Shown here: piece by piece, positions 11,386 to 23,217 of the stretch
Numbering within the stretch: position 1 is the first letter of the stretch
Layout: every line of letters starts with the position of its first letter
From: Siphonodentalium dalli
Taxonomy: Eukaryota; Mollusca; Scaphopoda; Gadilida; Siphonodentaliidae
DNA: 64,000 bases
Assembly: GCA_032622095.1 (NCBI GenBank)
Contig: CP136061.1
Location: 131,206,754-131,270,753 of the forward strand
Direction: 5' to 3'
Program-made: the position numbers and the translations under genes
Notes under the pieces: generated by a model
The model's database searches: none
What the model was told of the DNA's origin: nothing
What the model saw: the letters and a program-made list of their open reading frames with translations, nothing else

Positions 11386-11574
11386 CTACAATGCCACATT
11401 CAAATCACCATGTGGGCTCCCTATGGCAGACCCGCATATATGAGAATGCATTGGCACAGGGTTTTCGCAAAATTTCAGAAAGCTCTAGTGATGTGTGGAG
11501 AGTTTATCAACAAATTATAATCCTACTACCATTTGGCACGATCTCCCACCACACAATATTATTGTCTGTTGCTA

Positions 11575-11721
11575 CAGTAATGCTCTAAATAATCAACTCC
11601 TTAACCACAGCAGAGTGAGAGCTTTCTGATGAATGGCAACAAGCCATATTTCCGACTAAATCCTGAAAAGTTACCCATAATTCTGCTGTGGTTAAGGGGT
11701 CTATTAATTAGGACATTACTG
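11575..11721. mobile_element. Palindromic MITE P1, asymmetric copy
   Basis: It begins cagtaatgctctaaataatc and ends taattaggacattactg, with TA on both sides. It keeps one full arm (gatgaatggcaacaagccat, aaatcctgaaaagttaccca) but only the tip of the other. Compare the full copies at 21596-21808 and 50486-50698. Confidence 0.8.
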
Positions 11722-12809
11722 TACTTGACCTATCTAAACCTGTATACTATGAATGTTTACATAGGCAGATCCTTTCGTTCCCAGCCGCACATCAAATTAA
11801 GCAGGCATGCTTGCTATTCCTTAACAATTTTCTTTCTGCGTGCGCAAAACCAGCATGAGAACAGTAATTTCATATAACGTAATTTCAGAATGAGGCCCCT
11901 GCATTATACGGATAATTTCTATGGGAATCTAGCTAGGCTAACAGTAAATTTCTCGGAGGTTCAGTGTAAATATCATTGGTTTCAATGAAGGTGGCCCCAT
12001 ATCAATTATCTATCGACCAACAGTATTCGCGCTTTTGGTGGCAAAATTGGCCAATGGCCAAAAACATTTGAATTGGCCAATGTATTTTTTACCACAAATG
12101 GAGACAGAAATCTAATTCAAAAGCTCTATAAAATAGCTTGATGATATTAGATGACGAAACAGTATCGCCAATTCACCGGTCTTGAACATGCGGGTTTCGT
12201 ACTTTGGAAACATCGTAACATGAAAACCCAAATTGAAGTTAAGCTTTAACATTTAGCCAACCTTCTCATTTAATATTGGTTTTAAAACACTTCATCAACT
12301 TGAAAAGATTTAATCTATATCATTTTTCAATAATCAACAGATATTTTCTGATAGACCAATATTCCTTCGTCCTCTATACACTGGTGCTAAAAAAAAACCA
12401 GTCCAAGGCAGTTTATATTCTTATTTTAATCAGATAATTATCAAAAAATTAATTTGACAAACAAAAACGTCAACAAACACAATCCTTAACATAATAATAG
12501 ACATTTCACAATTCAGGTAAAAGCTATGTCTCATCCAGAAAAGTGAAATATTAAACTTCTGAACTGCAGTGGTGAAAAACTAGCAGATTTCACATACCTG
12601 TGCATACTCTTAAGTATACTAGTATTACTTGTACCATCAATTTCATAGGTCAAAGATTCATGAAAGCTATGGAAGGCGTTTACAGTTGGTACAAAAAATA
12701 AATCATACCAAGTTTATTAAAGGCCCACTTAATTTTCGAGTCGCCGATTATTTTTTTTTATAATGACTTGAAATACGGTTTTAATAACAATCGATGCCAT
12801 AAAATATGA
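11722..12809. other. Intergenic stretch with a dispersed repeat at 12115-12300
   Basis: Positions 12115-12300 match the reverse complement of 56345-56515 (shared gatgacgaaacagtat, tttcgtactttgg region, and aatattggttttaaaacact). Nothing else is recognisable. Confidence 0.55.
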
Positions 12810-12813
12810 TTAA

Positions 12814-13609
12814 AGGTACTCAATCCGATCAGAGGGTCCTATATTACTATTTCTTTGGCTTCGGGGGTAAACAAATATTTGATTCGAGTTGGTTAGTTAT
12901 TAAAGGTACTCAACCCGATAAAACTCCTCTCAATTACTATTTCAATGGCTTCGGGGGTCAAAAAAATTTGATTCGAGTCGAGGAAGTCACCCATCAAAGC
13001 TCAGATTTGTTAGATATCGATTTTAGAAATCTATTATTTTTCATTATCGGGAATTCTTACTGGCCCAGTACGTAGTCAATTATTACCACTTGATTATAGA
13101 GTTATCCATCCTTGTCTGTTTGAATAGAATTTTGGCGTAAAATCTCGAGCATGTTACCAAATTGACGGCAGTTATAAGTACTCATCTCGAGAACATAAGA
13201 ATTTTCAAAAATCAATATCTAATAACTCTGAGCTTTGTTTGATGGGTTCCTCGACTCGAATCAAATATTTTTTACCCCCAAAGCCAAAGAAATAGTAATA
13301 TAGGACCCTCTGATCGGATTGTTGTTGTTGGAATCTGTTGAGATGGGGACCCTCTTTACGGGTTGAGTACCTTTAACAATAATAACCACTTGATTTTAGA
13401 GTTATCCATCTTACACCCGCAATTTGTCTGTTTGAGCACGAGGCAGACTAAATTAGTGTCCCAGATCTCGAGAAATTAACGAATTTCAAAAATCGATATC
13501 TGATCACTCTGAGCTTTGATGTGTGGGTTCCTCGACTCGAATCAAATATTGTTTACCCCTGAAGCCAAAGAAATAGTAATATAGGACCCTCTGATCGGAT
13601 TTAGTACCT
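12814..13609. mobile_element. TTAA-flanked family A element, outer copy
   Basis: Its ends are aggtactcaatccgatcaga and tctgatcggatttagtacct, with TTAA at 12810-12813 and 13610-13613. It contains ggcttcgggggtaaac, gattcgagt, aaaatcgatatctgatcact and cttgattttagagttatcca. It is interrupted by an inner copy at 12904-13372. It has no coding capacity; frames here are chance. Confidence 0.75.
12904..13372. mobile_element. TTAA-flanked family A element nested in another copy
   Basis: Its ends are aggtactcaacccg and cgggttgagtacct, with TTAA at 12900-12903 and 13373-13376. It carries the same interior motifs as the outer element, including the mirrored gattcgagtcgagg/cctcgactcgaatc pair. Confidence 0.75.
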
Positions 13610-13701
13610 TTAAAATACTATAATTCATCACTATTTGAAACATCTGTGTCTCAGAAGATGCCCACAGAGAAATAGAAAAAGAAAACTGCTGAAATCATAA
13701 A

Positions 13702-13707
<6 letters not shown>

Positions 13708-13732
<25 letters not shown>
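13708..13732. repeat. Poly-C run of 25
   Basis: An uninterrupted homopolymer of 25 C. On the - strand it is a G run able to form G-quadruplexes. Its length may be an assembly estimate. A 21-C run lies at 33864-33884. Confidence 0.9.
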
Positions 13733-14267
13733 AATTGGATCCCAGAATGCAACATAATTCAAACTTTCAATGGAAGGGGAAGAACTCTTATCTTTAATAT
13801 ATAGAGTTATTCCCCCTGCATTGAAAATAATACTGCTTTTTACTTTCAATCTAGATGACAAAACGTGTTGGCAACTCAACAAAAACAACAAGTCCTCCGT
13901 TTATTACCCCGGATAAGTTGATAATATAATGTTTTGGAGCTTCCTCTTTCAAATGGTATATAATATGGCATATATTTTATATAAAGTAATCTGGGGGTTA
14001 TAGAAACTATTATTGGTAAACACTCAGCGATAACAGACAGTAATGTTTACAAACAATAATTCTACAAAACACCACGATAATGCTGACTATGATAAGTTGT
14101 ATTGTGCTGCATATTTCATCATTAAATTATTTGTAACAGCAATGGTGGTGTACTCAAGTTGCCTTATATTTTTCTTGGTATGGACACTGGTAAATACCAT
14201 AATGAGTCAAATGTCAAATGGACACCTCAAGAATCAGATGTGATGTTATACTTAGGTGATATTATAA
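13733..14267. other. AT-rich intergenic stretch
   Basis: No gene or repeat is recognised here. Confidence 0.5.
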
Positions 14268-14396
14268 GTTACTGGACGCTTAGTGGTCGGATACGGTGTC
14301 ATGTAAGGCGAAGTGAGATGAATATTAGGCCTCGCCTAATATTGATCTCGCTGAGCCTCACATGACACCATATCCGACCACAAAGCGTCCCGTAAC
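14268..14396. repeat. Foldback hairpin element, ~64-base arms
   Basis: The left arm runs gttactggacgctta, gtggtcggata, ggtgtcatgt; the right arm mirrors it as acatgacacc, tatccgaccac, agcgtcccgtaac. The arms meet almost directly at aatattaggc/gcctaatatt. It looks like a small foldback MITE. No other copy was noticed. Confidence 0.8.
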
Positions 14397-14940
14397 GTAT
14401 TTATTATGTCAGTGGACAAAATCCAGCATATCCCTTTAATTAATCGTCGCTGTAATTTATTTTAATTTTGAAAGTTAAGTGCATTGTCTGTGGCCATTAT
14501 CTTATGTAACGTCACAGTGACACGCCATGGGCGTTGAACGTCAATGCATTGAGTCAATGGCTAATCACCAGAAGAAGGACAACTTATTGGGTTTGATAGT
14601 TAATTTATGAGTCTTTATAATTCCTCAAATATATTGCATGCAGGTTTTGGTACATGGCAATATGTCTTTAAATTCGCAGAAAATGATTTCCAACTGATAT
14701 CCCCTTTCTTGGCTCCAAAATGCACCAAAAATATCCCCGAGGCGACAGAGTTTCTGAAAAAGAAGATGGTGGATAAGCACCTAATATTGATTTCATATTG
14801 GGTCACTGACCTAATATGGGTTCATATACCATCACTATTTATCGACGCTGATTGGCTAATCGCAAGAGTTGACATTTTAAATGCTGACACAGTATCATTC
14901 ACACAAGTTCAAGCCATGAAATATTGTGTCTGTTATTTGC
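14397..14940. other. Intergenic stretch, unassigned
   Basis: It has frames on both strands at 14607-14963 but no recognisable domain and no splice context. I do not call a gene. Confidence 0.45.
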
Positions 14941-15303
14941 AGAATGAGGTCCCCAGAGGGTGAATTTAGAGATGATGCCCTGCACAGCATCCAGTCACTT
15001 AATTCACCCTCTGGGGACCTCCTTCTGCTTAGGCCTCATCTTCTTGGAAGTATCTATTGTCTCAAATTAACATTGTTTTTAGTTACTTTATCCCTTCTTT
15101 TCAGTTTCTATATCCCCTAATTTGCAGAAGATAATATGCATAAGGAGGTGACTAATGGGTGAACATTACCAACTTCAACTTGGGAAGTTCAATCTGATCC
15201 TAGCTAGGTCTCCCATAGCAGTTGAGGCCTAAACAGAATGAGTTTCCCAGAGGGTGAATTTGGTTTACCATCACTAAATTCACCCTCTGGGGACCTCATT
15301 CTG
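14941..15303. repeat. Hairpin-repeat pair H (uninterrupted copy)
   Basis: Two hairpins, 14941-15028 (gaatgaggtccccagagg ... ccctctggggacct) and 15235-15303, flank about 206 bases. That interior matches 2403-2586, including tatatcccctaatttgcaga. It serves as the empty relative for the family C insertion at 1571-2402. A third, degenerate hairpin half lies at 15600-15650. Confidence 0.75.
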
Positions 15304-17141
15304 GAAAATTTCAAACACACTATGTCCAGGCTTGGCATCTAACCCATGTCATGTCAGGGCATCAGATGTTTTTAATGAGATCAATTCCATAAACCTCTGA
15401 TGCTTGTGAAGATATCCAACGTGCCCAGATTAATTAATTAAGGGATATTTGACAGTGACAGGATGGAAATTAAAATAAAATTTAAGTGTCATCAGAGAAA
15501 TTATTGGACTTGAAGACTGTGTATATAATTTTTATACTAGATGCCAATTTCAACTGGGGAACTTCAATCTGATCCTAGGTTTCCCATAACAGTTGAGGCC
15601 TAAGCGGGGTGAGGCTCCCAGAGGATTAATTTGGTGATGCTAGGCCACCAAAATCTTGGGAGTTTCCCACTTTTGAATACTATGGCAATTAGTGTATACA
15701 ACTGAAAACTTGCTGATGCTCAGTTACTCAATTCCCATTGATTACTTTATAGGGATGTTCAGCTAATAAGTTAACTTCAATAAACAGCATTAGTTTCCAG
15801 TTGTATGTTGAACGTATTAACTGAGCATTTCTCAAAATTAATCCAACGGAGTTTACTTGCCTGTCATTATTAATAACAATAAAATAAAAACAAACAAAAT
15901 ATTAAGATTTTCATCATATGTAAATTTCAGCATGATGTAAAATATATATAAACTATTTTAATAATAACAAAATAAGACTTCCAACTTTGGCACATTTAAA
16001 TTTAAGTTCATTAAAACATATATACATATTTACATGTTTGCAGTCAGTTGCAGTCTTGAAAAATATGATTTTCTACAAAGATAGAGGGACTACCAACATG
16101 TAAACTTTCTCATTTGAATAATGAGGTCACACTGAACATATTGACAAAGTTTCATCATATTAATATTAGTATATAAAATATTTGTTGTTTGGTTTTTTTT
16201 GAGTACCTGGCCATACTTGGCTTTAGAAGTAAATGTATATGCAAAGTATTTCTAAGCCCTAAACTTAGTTTACATATCCAATGGTAACCAGTCCTGTAGA
16301 TTACTAATATTTGCAATTCTGATTGATATATATTCAGTCCAAATTAATTTGATGTTGCTTGAATCAGAAAATTATTTGCAATAACAAACCATTTGCAGTG
16401 AGGTATATAAAGCATGTGCATTGTATGACTTGTATAATTATGCATGTGCATTGTGTATGCATGTGTATCCTTGAGATAATCCTAGTTGATAGACAGATGT
16501 CTTATTAAAAACTGATTATCATTAACACCCATTGAATTAAAAAAAAAATATGATTGAGATTAGGCCACACAAAGCTTATTATCTGTTTCTTGGATACTTT
16601 TTGTTTCAAAATGGGCTGGCAGGCAGGATTCTATATTTATGTTTATAATTTACCTACAAAATTATCCAGCAGACAGGTTTATATTGCCACTTTTTACGAC
16701 CATAATTTCCCAGCAGCCAGGTTTTGATTCTCAAAAACATTGTTGGGTGTGAAAAATGACCTTTCATGATTAAGTGCTAATACTATTTGAATGCAATAGC
16801 CTGTTGTGTACAACCCAAGTACATACACTTTAAACAAACCAAAAAATAAAATTTAATATATTTAAATATATCAAAAATAGCAAAGGGAAATATCAAATAC
16901 AAGTTGAAGTGTGTCCAGTTTGATTTTTTTTTTACCAGTAGTGGACATTATGTTGTGAAGCCAAGTGGCAGGTCTGTAAAAAGCAACCAGCGGGCCATAT
17001 CTTTATGAAGCAGATGTCTGAGAAACAGACCATTAATGTTGTTTGGCCTCAATCATCACCTGTAAATTGTGGCATGATGTAAAATATATATATATTAACT
17101 AACATACATAAACACCATACTAAGAATTGTTCAGCATATTT
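15304..17141. other. Intergenic stretch and 3' flank of the LRR gene
   Basis: Positions 15540-15605 repeat the 'aactggggaacttcaatctg' segment also seen at 2535 and 15175. The rest is AT-rich and without a recognisable feature. The LRR mRNA 3' UTR must lie in its right part; I could not pick a clear polyadenylation signal. Confidence 0.5.
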
Positions 17142-19385
17142 TCAGCTTGTGTCCTCAAATTTTTCTTCAATATTGACGAAACCGGGTGAGGTCTCATCAA
17201 CCTCAACTCTTCCTAATGTATTGCCCTCAACATCGTATGTCCTTGATCGTATGTACCTGCGGACTTTCAAACCAACAACAACTCCAAGTGTGAGCACAAT
17301 CAAGACTCCTCCCACAGCAAGAATAATAACCAGCCAATCAATATCGTCAGATTCCTGAACACCAATACCCATCCCTCCCTCTGGCTGTCGAGTTGCCATG
17401 GTTATAGTTGTAGTTGCAGTAATAATAACAGGTGTTTGGGGAATGTCATCAAGATACCCATATTCTGTCTCAGTGTCTAATCTTGGTGTATCACAGCCCA
17501 TGCAGGAAGGCGCAAGAAGTCTCGTTGAGGGATGTATCATAACAGTCACTGTCCTATTTATAACTAATGGTTCAATAGATGTTGTTGAAACAGCATACCA
17601 GGTCTTTGTGATATCCTCTAACTTGACAGTGGGAGTTGCTGTTCCTTTTGTTGGGTTGAATGCGGCATGGGCAGGTGATATCGAGAGACCATCTAGTATC
17701 TTTTCTCTCTGCTGGAGAGTACATACATAGATCAGTGGGATTTCCCTGCATTCCAAGCCGATGAAATAACTTGGCGAAGAGCAGACATCTCCTTTTAGCT
17801 CCACCCACCTCTTTACCAAATTTCGGACGAAAATGATCAAATCACAATCACAATCTAGAGTGTTCCCTTCAATATTCAGATAATCAAGATATCTCAAATG
17901 GTAAATGAAGTAACTGCGTATATTCACAATCCAGTTGTAGGAAACATCTAATCGTCTCATAAGAGCGCTGTCAGCTAAAAAGTCATGTGAAAGTTCGGAT
18001 AAAAGATTATGTGAAATGTCAAGAAATTCAAGTTGTTTGAGGTTTTTAAATACATCCCCACTGATATATGTGAGGTTATTTTTACTCAGAATTAAGCTCT
18101 GTAAATTATTCTGGTCCTGAAATGCGTGATGAGCTATTTCTGAAATGAGGTTATCACTGATGTCGAGCCGCAACAATGAATATTTATTCATGAATAATTC
18201 ACTAGGAATCACTGTCAGACTATTGTTCCTCAAAACCAAATTCTCTATCATTTTTAAACTTGAGAAAATTTTCGGTGGCAAATCTCTCAACCTATTGCTT
18301 GACAGATCAAGTGTAATGATGCTTTCGAGATCTTTGAAAATGTTTTTATCCAACACACTCAACTGGTTGTGGCTAATATTTAGAAATGTTAGTCCTGACA
18401 ATGTGTTGAAATAATCAATGGGCATCCGTGGAATGAACGACTCGGACATCTCGAGGGTTCTCAGCGTTGACAGGCTGTTAAACAAACTCCTCGGTAAACT
18501 TCTCAAATGTCGAAGAATAATACTAGTTATACTTTTCTGTGACTGTAAGAGGTATGATGGCAGAGCTAGAACGCCATCAATCTGAACTTTAATCAAGTTC
18601 ACTGGTTTGTTTGCATCATCGTTGCTCACACCGCCAAGTAGGTTCTCCGGCAGACCGTTCATATCTCTCACTCGTATATTTAGCTCCTTTAGAAGCTGCA
18701 GATGATCAAAAGTATTTTCTGCAATATTAGTTAAATTTGGGGCATCAACTGCAATATTGCTCAATGTCTTTGACCCAGACTGAAAAAGGTTATTTGGAAA
18801 CATTTTGGCATTCACAAGATTTAAGCGAACTTTTTGTAATATAAGATCTTGAAACAAATTTGCTGGGGTTACATGCTGATGAAGAGTTATCTCAAGGTCT
18901 TGTAAGTTAGATAACTTGTGCAGAACTCGATTCGGAGCATTCTCCATTTCTAATCCCTGCAACGATTTCAAGTTCCCCAGTGACGCAAATGTATTTTCAT
19001 CCATGTATTTTATCCTGTTTCCTGATAAGTCCAGTTGCTGTAACAGATCAAGTCCAACAAATGAACCAGGTTGAATTGTATCCAATTCATTATAAGCGAG
19101 GGATAGTTTTCTCAGTCGTGGGAATGTACTCAATTCTTTCAAGTTGTTTGGATTAATCTTGTTATGGGCAAAATTGAGTTCCTCGATTCTGGCTGGTATT
19201 TGACTAGGAATTGACTCCAGACCCGCCCCTTCACAATACGCATCCGTGTGTACTAATGCTACATCATAGCCAGCCTCAGAGGTACTGCTTGTACAGGTGC
19301 ATTCACCACACTCTAAGTGGTGTACCACAGCAGATGTGACCTTACAGCAAACTAGAAGAAGAGCTAACACAAATGTGTGGGACAT
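17142..19385 (-). CDS. Leucine-rich repeat type I transmembrane protein, 747 aa
   Basis: This is a complete frame with no intron in the coding part. Residues 1-19 form a signal peptide (MSHTFVLALLLVCCKVTSA). An N-terminal cysteine cap follows (C26, C29, C31, C51), then roughly 16-18 LRRs from about 58 to 507, regular at 325-505 (LTFLNISHNQL, LDLSSNRL, LRLDISDNL, LEFLDISHN). An LRRCT cap spans about 508-555 (C512, C514, C535, C546, C555). A Thr/Ser-rich stalk runs to about 680, one membrane helix spans about 684-706, and a 41-residue tail ends ...NIEEKFEDTS. There is no TIR, Ig or kinase domain, so it is not a Toll receptor. It could be an adhesion or recognition receptor like other extracellular LRR proteins; no ligand can be inferred. 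The ATG has A at -3 and the signal peptide sits directly on it. Confidence 0.93.
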   Translation of the reverse strand: MSHTFVLALLLVCCKVTSAVVHHLECGECTCTSSTSEAGYDVALVHTDAYCEGAGLESIPSQIPARIEELNFAHNKINPNNLKELSTFPRLRKLSLAYNELDTIQPGSFVGLDLLQQLDLSGNRIKYMDENTFASLGNLKSLQGLEMENAPNRVLHKLSNLQDLEITLHQHVTPANLFQDLILQKVRLNLVNAKMFPNNLFQSGSKTLSNIAVDAPNLTNIAENTFDHLQLLKELNIRVRDMNGLPENLLGGVSNDDANKPVNLIKVQIDGVLALPSYLLQSQKSITSIILRHLRSLPRSLFNSLSTLRTLEMSESFIPRMPIDYFNTLSGLTFLNISHNQLSVLDKNIFKDLESIITLDLSSNRLRDLPPKIFSSLKMIENLVLRNNSLTVIPSELFMNKYSLLRLDISDNLISEIAHHAFQDQNNLQSLILSKNNLTYISGDVFKNLKQLEFLDISHNLLSELSHDFLADSALMRRLDVSYNWIVNIRSYFIYHLRYLDYLNIEGNTLDCDCDLIIFVRNLVKRWVELKGDVCSSPSYFIGLECREIPLIYVCTLQQREKILDGLSISPAHAAFNPTKGTATPTVKLEDITKTWYAVSTTSIEPLVINRTVTVMIHPSTRLLAPSCMGCDTPRLDTETEYGYLDDIPQTPVIITATTTITMATRQPEGGMGIGVQESDDIDWLVIILAVGGVLIVLTLGVVVGLKVRRYIRSRTYDVEGNTLGRVEVDETSPGFVNIEEKFEDTS

Positions 19386-19432
19386 GTTGTTGTTTTTGCA
19401 GCTGTTAACAAGTACGTAGTCTTCAAGGAAAC
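19386..19432 (-). other. 5' UTR part of LRR gene with upstream splice acceptor
   Basis: Read on the - strand, tttttcttatttacag sits just upstream of 19432, followed by 47 bases to the ATG. This is a plausible acceptor, so the gene probably has an upstream non-coding exon. No in-frame stop separates the acceptor from the ATG, so an extended N-terminus is possible but would bury the signal peptide. Confidence 0.5.
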
Positions 19433-20270
19433 CTGTAAATAAGAAAAACTATAATTATTCCTGAAAGCATATTCAAAGCATTTGATGCCATTCCAACAAG
19501 GGAATAACACTTCATGATTTTTGACTGTCAGAAGCTCGCAATAAATGGACAGAGCACAGTCCACCAGCCCGGTTAATTAGAGTCCAGGCGAATATTGAGG
19601 CAAGATATTTTTTCTGCCAATTTTAGCAAAAGAAAATTTCAGAAGGTTAAACTTTGTTTTGAGCAAAATTAAAGAAAACTGTGGCAGGCATTAATTGTAA
19701 TTTGTCGCATTGTGACAAGTCTGCGAACAACAGTAAAATGGATTCTCGTTGAATATTTAGCAGTTAGAACAAATATACATAAAGAAAACTACCACAAAGA
19801 TGAAACAAATTGGCAAATTTAAATCATAATATAATAAGTTCCAATTGTGAACTCAATTTCTTATACGATGTCTGTCGAGCATACCACTTTGCGGATCCTA
19901 GACATTATAGTCGAGGCGAATACCTGCCTATTAACAAGGCTGCCAAACGAAAATCTGAATCCAGAACATCAAATCAAATGAGTTGCAGATTGTGTATTTT
20001 TCAAGGAAATGTGACTACACCATCAACAACAAATTCCATATCGTCTAATCCTTGACTGTGAGTTTCACTGATATTAGAATTTTCATATGTGTGCTTTGTT
20101 GAAAAACTATCATTTATGCAGACATCAGGGCAAATTGGATGTTGAAAAATTCATGTCATTCCACTGGAAGACAATTAATGTCCAACACAATGTAATTCAA
20201 ATCTGATGATGGAGATGCAGTTATTTATTCAATAGCTGTGGATATATGTATTAAAGGTCCCTATATGTAA
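19433..20270. other. LRR gene 5' flank
   Basis: This probably contains the 5' intron, first exon and promoter of the LRR gene, but I see no convincing TATA box or initiator. No repeat is recognised. Confidence 0.4.
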
Positions 20271-20818
20271 AGGTGACAGTAAAGATAATATTGCAAATTA
20301 TAGACCGACTAGCATATTTCCAGTCTTCTCAAAATTAATCAAGAAAATTATGCAATATAGATTATTCTCTTTCTTGTCGAAACATCACATGCTACATGAT
20401 AACCAGTTTGGTTTTCGGAAAAACCACTCTACCATTCACCCATTGATGCAACTTTTACATTACGTGGCCAGGGAAAAATTATCAGCCAACTAGAGATTAA
20501 ACTATGGGACTATTTATCGATCTGCCTAAAGCCTTTGACACAATAAGTCATGAAATACTTTTAGCCAAACTCAACCACTATGGAATTTCGAATGAATGGT
20601 TTAAAATTGCAAGCTATCTTAGGGAAGACAACAGTATGTTGAATTTCTTGGTTCAAAATTGCACTCTAACCCTTATATATCACTTGTGGAGTGCCCCAGG
20701 ATCCATACTTGCACCGTGAATTTTCCTCTTGTACTTAAACGATATGCCCACAGTACATCATTAAAATTACTTTCATTTGCCGATGATATACCACTATACA
20801 TACATCAGACCACAGTTA
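20271..20818 (+). pseudogene. Non-LTR retrotransposon reverse transcriptase fragment
   Basis: The first part reads NIANYRPTSIFPVFSKLIKK and DNQFGFRKNHSTIHPLMQLL up to a TAG near 20492. A shifted frame continues with FIDLPKAFDTISHEILLAKL, NHYGISNEWF and APGSILAP, then IFLLYLNDMP and SFADDI near 20777-20797. These are RT motifs of a Jockey/CR1/RTE-like LINE, with FADD as the catalytic box. Stops and frameshifts break it, and a TTAA element sits directly after it at 20820. The endonuclease and 3' end are missing. Confidence 0.85.
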
Positions 20819-20823
20819 TTTAA

Positions 20824-21272
20824 AGATTCATTATCCGATTAAACACCCCTAAATTACTATTTCTTTGGCTTCATGGATAAAAAATATTTGATTTGAGTCA
20901 AGGAACCCACTCATTAAAGCTCAGAGTGATCAGATATCGATTTTTGAAATCTGTTATTTCTCGAGATATGTACTTTTAAACTCCTGGCAAATATTTGTCA
21001 CCGACCAAATTGTGGATGAAGATGGATAACTCTAAAATCAAGTGGTAATACAGCCAAATTTTGTGATAATCAAGTAATACTACGGCCATATTTCGTTGAA
21101 CTAAATGTTGATAAATAACAAGTTTTGGGAAATTTTATACCATAGTTGACAGTGGTTAGCAATATTTTGATGTAATTAATCAATTCTGATAACTAAAGTG
21201 TATTTTAAAGAAATGTTGTTGTTGTTGCTGAAACTTGATGACATGGGGACCAGCTGGTTGGATTGAGTACCT
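20824..21272. mobile_element. TTAA-flanked family A element
   Basis: TTAA lies at 20820-20823 and 21273-21276. Ends are agattcattatccgat (diverged) and ggttggattgagtacct. The interior is gatttgagtcaaggaaccca and cttgattttagagttatcca (the latter reversed). It lies directly against the dead RT and may interrupt it. Confidence 0.7.
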
Positions 21273-21595
21273 TTAAGATGGCTGGTTTCAGACAAAGAGT
21301 CACATGTACTAAAATATGCTCAATTAATGAATAAAGTAACAACTGTATGGGAGGTCAATTTCACATTTATTAGCTATTAATTAAGTGTAATGATATTATG
21401 CTCAAGTACAATTCCATTACATGCATTTATTCGTAATTCCATCAGCTGATTCCATTATCATTAAGTATAATTGATATTTATGGTTAAAATAAGAGTAAAT
21501 CAGATACCCTCTCTCAAAACTCCCCTCAGGTCGAAATGGGTGAAACCTTTGACATATCTCGGTCATTGAGTCAACATAGATCTTCAGGGCATATA
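21273..21595. other. AT-rich intergenic stretch
   Basis: Nothing is recognised here. Confidence 0.5.
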
Positions 21596-21808
21596 CAGTA
21601 ATGCCCTAATTAATCGACTTCTTAACCACAGCAGAATTATGGGTAACTTTTCAGGATTTAGTCGGAAATATGGTTTGTTGCCATTCATCGGAAAGCTATC
21701 GGGGAGAGCTTTCCAATGAATGGCAACAAGCCATATTTCCGACTAAATCCTGAAAAGTTACCCATAATTCTGCTGTGGTTAAGCAGTTGATTAATTAGGG
21801 CATTACTG
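21596..21808. mobile_element. Palindromic MITE P1, full copy
   Basis: It starts cagtaatgccctaattaatc and ends gattaattagggcattactg, flanked by TA on both sides. The arms are about 103 bases and almost perfect inverted copies, meeting at a few-base centre near 21700. Its TA target and CAGT tips fit the Tc1/mariner group. There is no coding content. Confidence 0.88.
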
Positions 21809-23108
21809 TACATCAGGCACCGCCAAGAATGATTCGATTTTAGATTATACCATATTATCCAAGGTAAGAATAGTAGAAAACCCAATTATGCTTATTAATT
21901 AGTGTAATGAAATTACGCTTAATCGTAATAGGCTAATAGACGTGAATTTGACCATGAAGAGCCAAACCAAAGGAAGCAACATGTACAGCAGATGCCAATA
22001 TCCAGACAGATACTTTCGCATCTCATACATCTGGTCACAAGTATCACACTATGTAATCAAGTAACGGCGGGGAAGCAATTACGTCGGTGTGGATAGATGT
22101 CCAATGGCAGTGATTGATTTACAACGGCATTGGGTTGCGATTGATTGATTGTATGCCAGTACAACTGAACACCATGGCGAACAAGAGGTAAGTTATGAAA
22201 TCGTACTTGACATTGCTGATAAGTAAAATTATTAAGGGCCAGACGCACGTTTGCTAAAATTTCCTGGTATTTCAAAATGGATTTTCTCAAAATCTATTAG
22301 GAATATCTTGTGAAATTTGGTACAAGCAATTATTGTGACACAATATTTAAGAACCATCGATCAATTGGATATTATAACCTCAGTTACTTTACTTTTATGG
22401 CATGAAAAATATTTAAAATTTAACTGTTTTCAGGTACCATGACAACTTACTGCATATCAACATTTGTTTGCATTGGACTGGAATATTTGTGACTGCTTTA
22501 TTCTCCATTGTAATATATGGAGGCACGATGCTATAATATGCAATTAAAAATCTATTAACTCAACATTATGATACAAATGAAGACTCCTCTCATAGAGCCA
22601 AGACTATAATCAACCTATCAAATGTATTAAAATCCATTGTTTTTGTGCTCTTAATAAACGCTCAGATTCTACATACAATGAAGATGATGATATGTGAAAT
22701 TCAACATTTTTTGCCAGATAGATCCAGAGAAATTATTTGTTGAAAATCTCTTGCCATTTTTGGCTGGAGATTTATGCAAAACATGCATCTCCCCCTTAAG
22801 CGGTCTATAACAATGGAGACATGGCATTAATTTACTTGATTCCATTCACAAATAGCCACAGAACATTGATCAATGTCAAGATTTTCCCATGGTGTCACAT
22901 TGGCATGGTCATGTATGTCAAATATAACATCTATTTTTAATTAAGTGTCGCACATATTTAATATATGGTTGGTTGTGTAGTTCAGAGTTAAAGCAAAAAT
23001 ATGCATAAAAAATAAGAAAACCGACGAAATGCATTCATTTTTAAACAAAATATTGCTACGGCGGGGAAGATCACAGAAAAAGGCGGCAATCAGTATGCCA
23101 TGGCTATT
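21809..23108. other. Intergenic stretch, unassigned
   Basis: AT-rich, with no conserved frame or repeat that I recognise. Confidence 0.5.
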
Positions 23109-23217
23109 CAGTGAGAGCTTTCCGATGAATGGCAACAAGCCATATTTCCGACTAAATCCTGACAAGTTACCCATAATTCTGCATGGTTAAGGAGTCGATT
23201 GTTTAGGGCATTACTAT
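23109..23217. mobile_element. Palindromic MITE P1, half copy
   Basis: Only the right arm is present: gtgagagctttccgatgaat through gattgtttagggcattacta, followed by TA. The left arm is gone. Confidence 0.75.

Noticed and set aside
17149-18414. Several frames opposite the LRR gene
   Set aside because: They are antisense shadows of a long, well-supported coding frame.
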